Shown: positions 13,428 to 14,354 of the stretch, piece after piece
Numbering within the stretch: position 1 is the stretch's first letter
Layout: each line of letters opens with the position of its first letter
The notes under the pieces: generated by a model
The model's database searches: none
The model's input: only the letters and a program-made list of their open reading frames with translations
What the model was told of the DNA's origin: nothing
Made by a program: the position numbers and the translations under genes
Assembly: GCA_002483425.1 (NCBI GenBank)
Contig: DLHW01000027.1
Coordinates: forward strand, 19,019-33,372
DNA: 14,354 nucleotides
Origin: Methylococcaceae bacterium UBA7658
Lineage (GTDB): Bacteria; Pseudomonadota; Gammaproteobacteria; Methylococcales; Methylomonadaceae
Direction of reading: 5' to 3'

Positions 13428-14354
13428 TTATTCTCGAATCAACACTACAAGCCCGGTTGCGACAAAGGCAAACAGGCCAGATACCATAAAGGCCAGGGTG
13501 TAATTCCCCGCCATTTGGTGAAGGTAGCCTGCGCCATAAGACGCTATCGCAGCTCCGACCTGATGGGCAAAACATATCCACCCGAACACCACACCGACAT
13601 TTTGCTTGCCGAACAAATCGGCGGTGAGTGCGGATGTGGCCGGTATGGTCGATAACCAATTAAGCCCATATACGACAGAAAAAGCCATCAATTGCCCGGT
13701 CGATTCGACATAAGGCAATAGCAGTAAGGTTGCTCCCCGAAGCAAGTAGTAAATTGCTAACGGCCAGCGTTTACCGACGCGGTCACAGAGCCAGCCGGAC
13801 AATATCGTGCCAAAGACATCCGTAGCACCCATCAAACCCAATGACACCGCCATTGTCATTTCGGGGAAGCCATGTTCGATGCCGTGGGTGATTAAATGGG
13901 TCTGGAACAGACCCGACGTGGTCAGGCCGCAGATGCCAAAACTTAGGGCTAGTAACCAGAATTGCGGATTAGCCATTGCTTTACGCATTGGGTTTGGGTC
14001 TGGGCTAAGGCTTTTTTCCGTATGCCCGTTTGCTCCATAAGGGCGCATACCCTTTATACTAGGAGTATCGGCCATAAGCCAGATCACTAAAGGGAGTACC
14101 ACCAAAGCCAGTAGTACGACGATGAACAAGGTTGAAGTGCGCCAGCCTTCGAGGATATTCAGCTTCATCAGGACTGGCGTAAATATCAATTGCCCGGACG
14201 AAAACGCCGCGCCCAATATTCCCAACGCCAGCCCACGGCGCTTGTGGAACCAGCGATTAACGACCGCAGACCCCATGATCATGGAAGTTCCGCCCGAACC
14301 CGCACCAATGACGACACCCCACAGCAGGTACAATTGCCAAGGTTGTTGCATCAG
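13428..14354 (-). CDS. MFS transporter, oxalate/monocarboxylate-porter-like (N-terminus beyond window)
   Basis: This is a major facilitator superfamily inner-membrane transporter. The frame is open to the window edge, and the ATG at 14351 is internal, because the visible part starts in the middle of the N-terminal six-helix bundle. About 308 codons are seen with roughly nine membrane segments. Marks are GAGSGGTSMIMGSAVVNRWFHKRRGLALG, typical of the monocarboxylate/oxalate-formate group (WF.KRRGLA.G), and the second-half loop GWLCDRVGKRWPL, the repeat of the MFS G-x-x-x-D-R-x-G-[RK]-[RK] signature. The substrate cannot be told. The stop is 38 bases from the transposase start on the same strand. 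It may be a transposon passenger or the gene into whose neighbourhood the element inserted. Confidence 0.85.
   Translation of the reverse strand: MMQQPWQLYLLWGVVIGAGSGGTSMIMGSAVVNRWFHKRRGLALGILGAAFSSGQLIFTPVLMKLNILEGWRTSTLFIVVLLALVVLPLVIWLMADTPSIKGMRPYGANGHTEKSLSPDPNPMRKAMANPQFWLLALSFGICGLTTSGLFQTHLITHGIEHGFPEMTMAVSLGLMGATDVFGTILSGWLCDRVGKRWPLAIYYLLRGATLLLLPYVESTGQLMAFSVVYGLNWLSTIPATSALTADLFGKQNVGVVFGWICFAHQVGAAIASYGAGYLHQMAGNYTLAFMVSGLFAFVATGLVVLIRE

Noticed and set aside
13390..13659. An 89-aa - strand ORF and a 96-aa + strand ORF overlapping the MFS gene end
   Set aside because: They are shadows of the MFS reading frame and show no family features.

Overview
The window looks like a chromosomal stretch of a gammaproteobacterium. 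The evidence is the conserved order pabC-mltG-tmk-holB-pilZ-tatD, a fur/bamE divergent pair, the rnfH-ratA pair close to smpB, and Lol lipoprotein-export genes. The holB-pilZ-tatD order suggests a type IV pilus-bearing gammaproteobacterium rather than an enterobacterium. A methylotrophic lineage (Methylococcales) is possible from general resemblance, but the sequence alone does not prove it. TGA is used normally as a stop codon in several housekeeping genes.

Region 1 (1-4337, + strand) is a tightly packed operon that begins outside the window. It holds the 3' part of pabC (folate synthesis), mltG (peptidoglycan chain release), tmk (dTTP synthesis), holB (clamp-loader delta'), pilZ and a tatD-family hydrolase. 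mltG/tmk and tmk/holB overlap by ATGA and the other gaps are a few bases, so translational coupling is likely. Region 2 (4453-6808, - strand) runs fur, then a single lolC/E-type permease, then lolD. The permease mixes LolC and LolE features and is the only permease present, so it fits the hybrid LolF type.

Region 3 (about 6809-10588) starts with the divergent fur/bamE promoter region. bamE (BAM-complex lipoprotein) converges on a - strand group: a sodium:neurotransmitter-symporter-family transporter, ratA and rnfH. The transporter and ratA are 3 bases apart, and ratA and rnfH overlap. Divergent from the transporter, smpB (trans-translation) and a HopJ-family gene run on the + strand.

Region 4 (about 10589-14354) is the accessory part. 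A Tn3-family transposase gene on the - strand is broken twice: an in-frame TGA at codon 811, and loss of the C-terminal region, including the part expected to hold the third catalytic acidic residue. Only about 120 bases separate its broken end from hopJ, and that stretch holds a perfect 9-bp inverted repeat and a tandem 8-bp repeat. Just upstream of the transposase is a co-oriented MFS transporter of the oxalate/monocarboxylate-porter type that runs off the window end. It could be a passenger of the element or a flanking host gene.

I see no CRISPR array, rRNA, tRNA, phage module or clear new defence system. Most of the window is conserved housekeeping. The points most worth a second look are the decayed transposon and its junction, the hybrid Lol permease, and the coupling of a Na+-symporter to ratA-rnfH.
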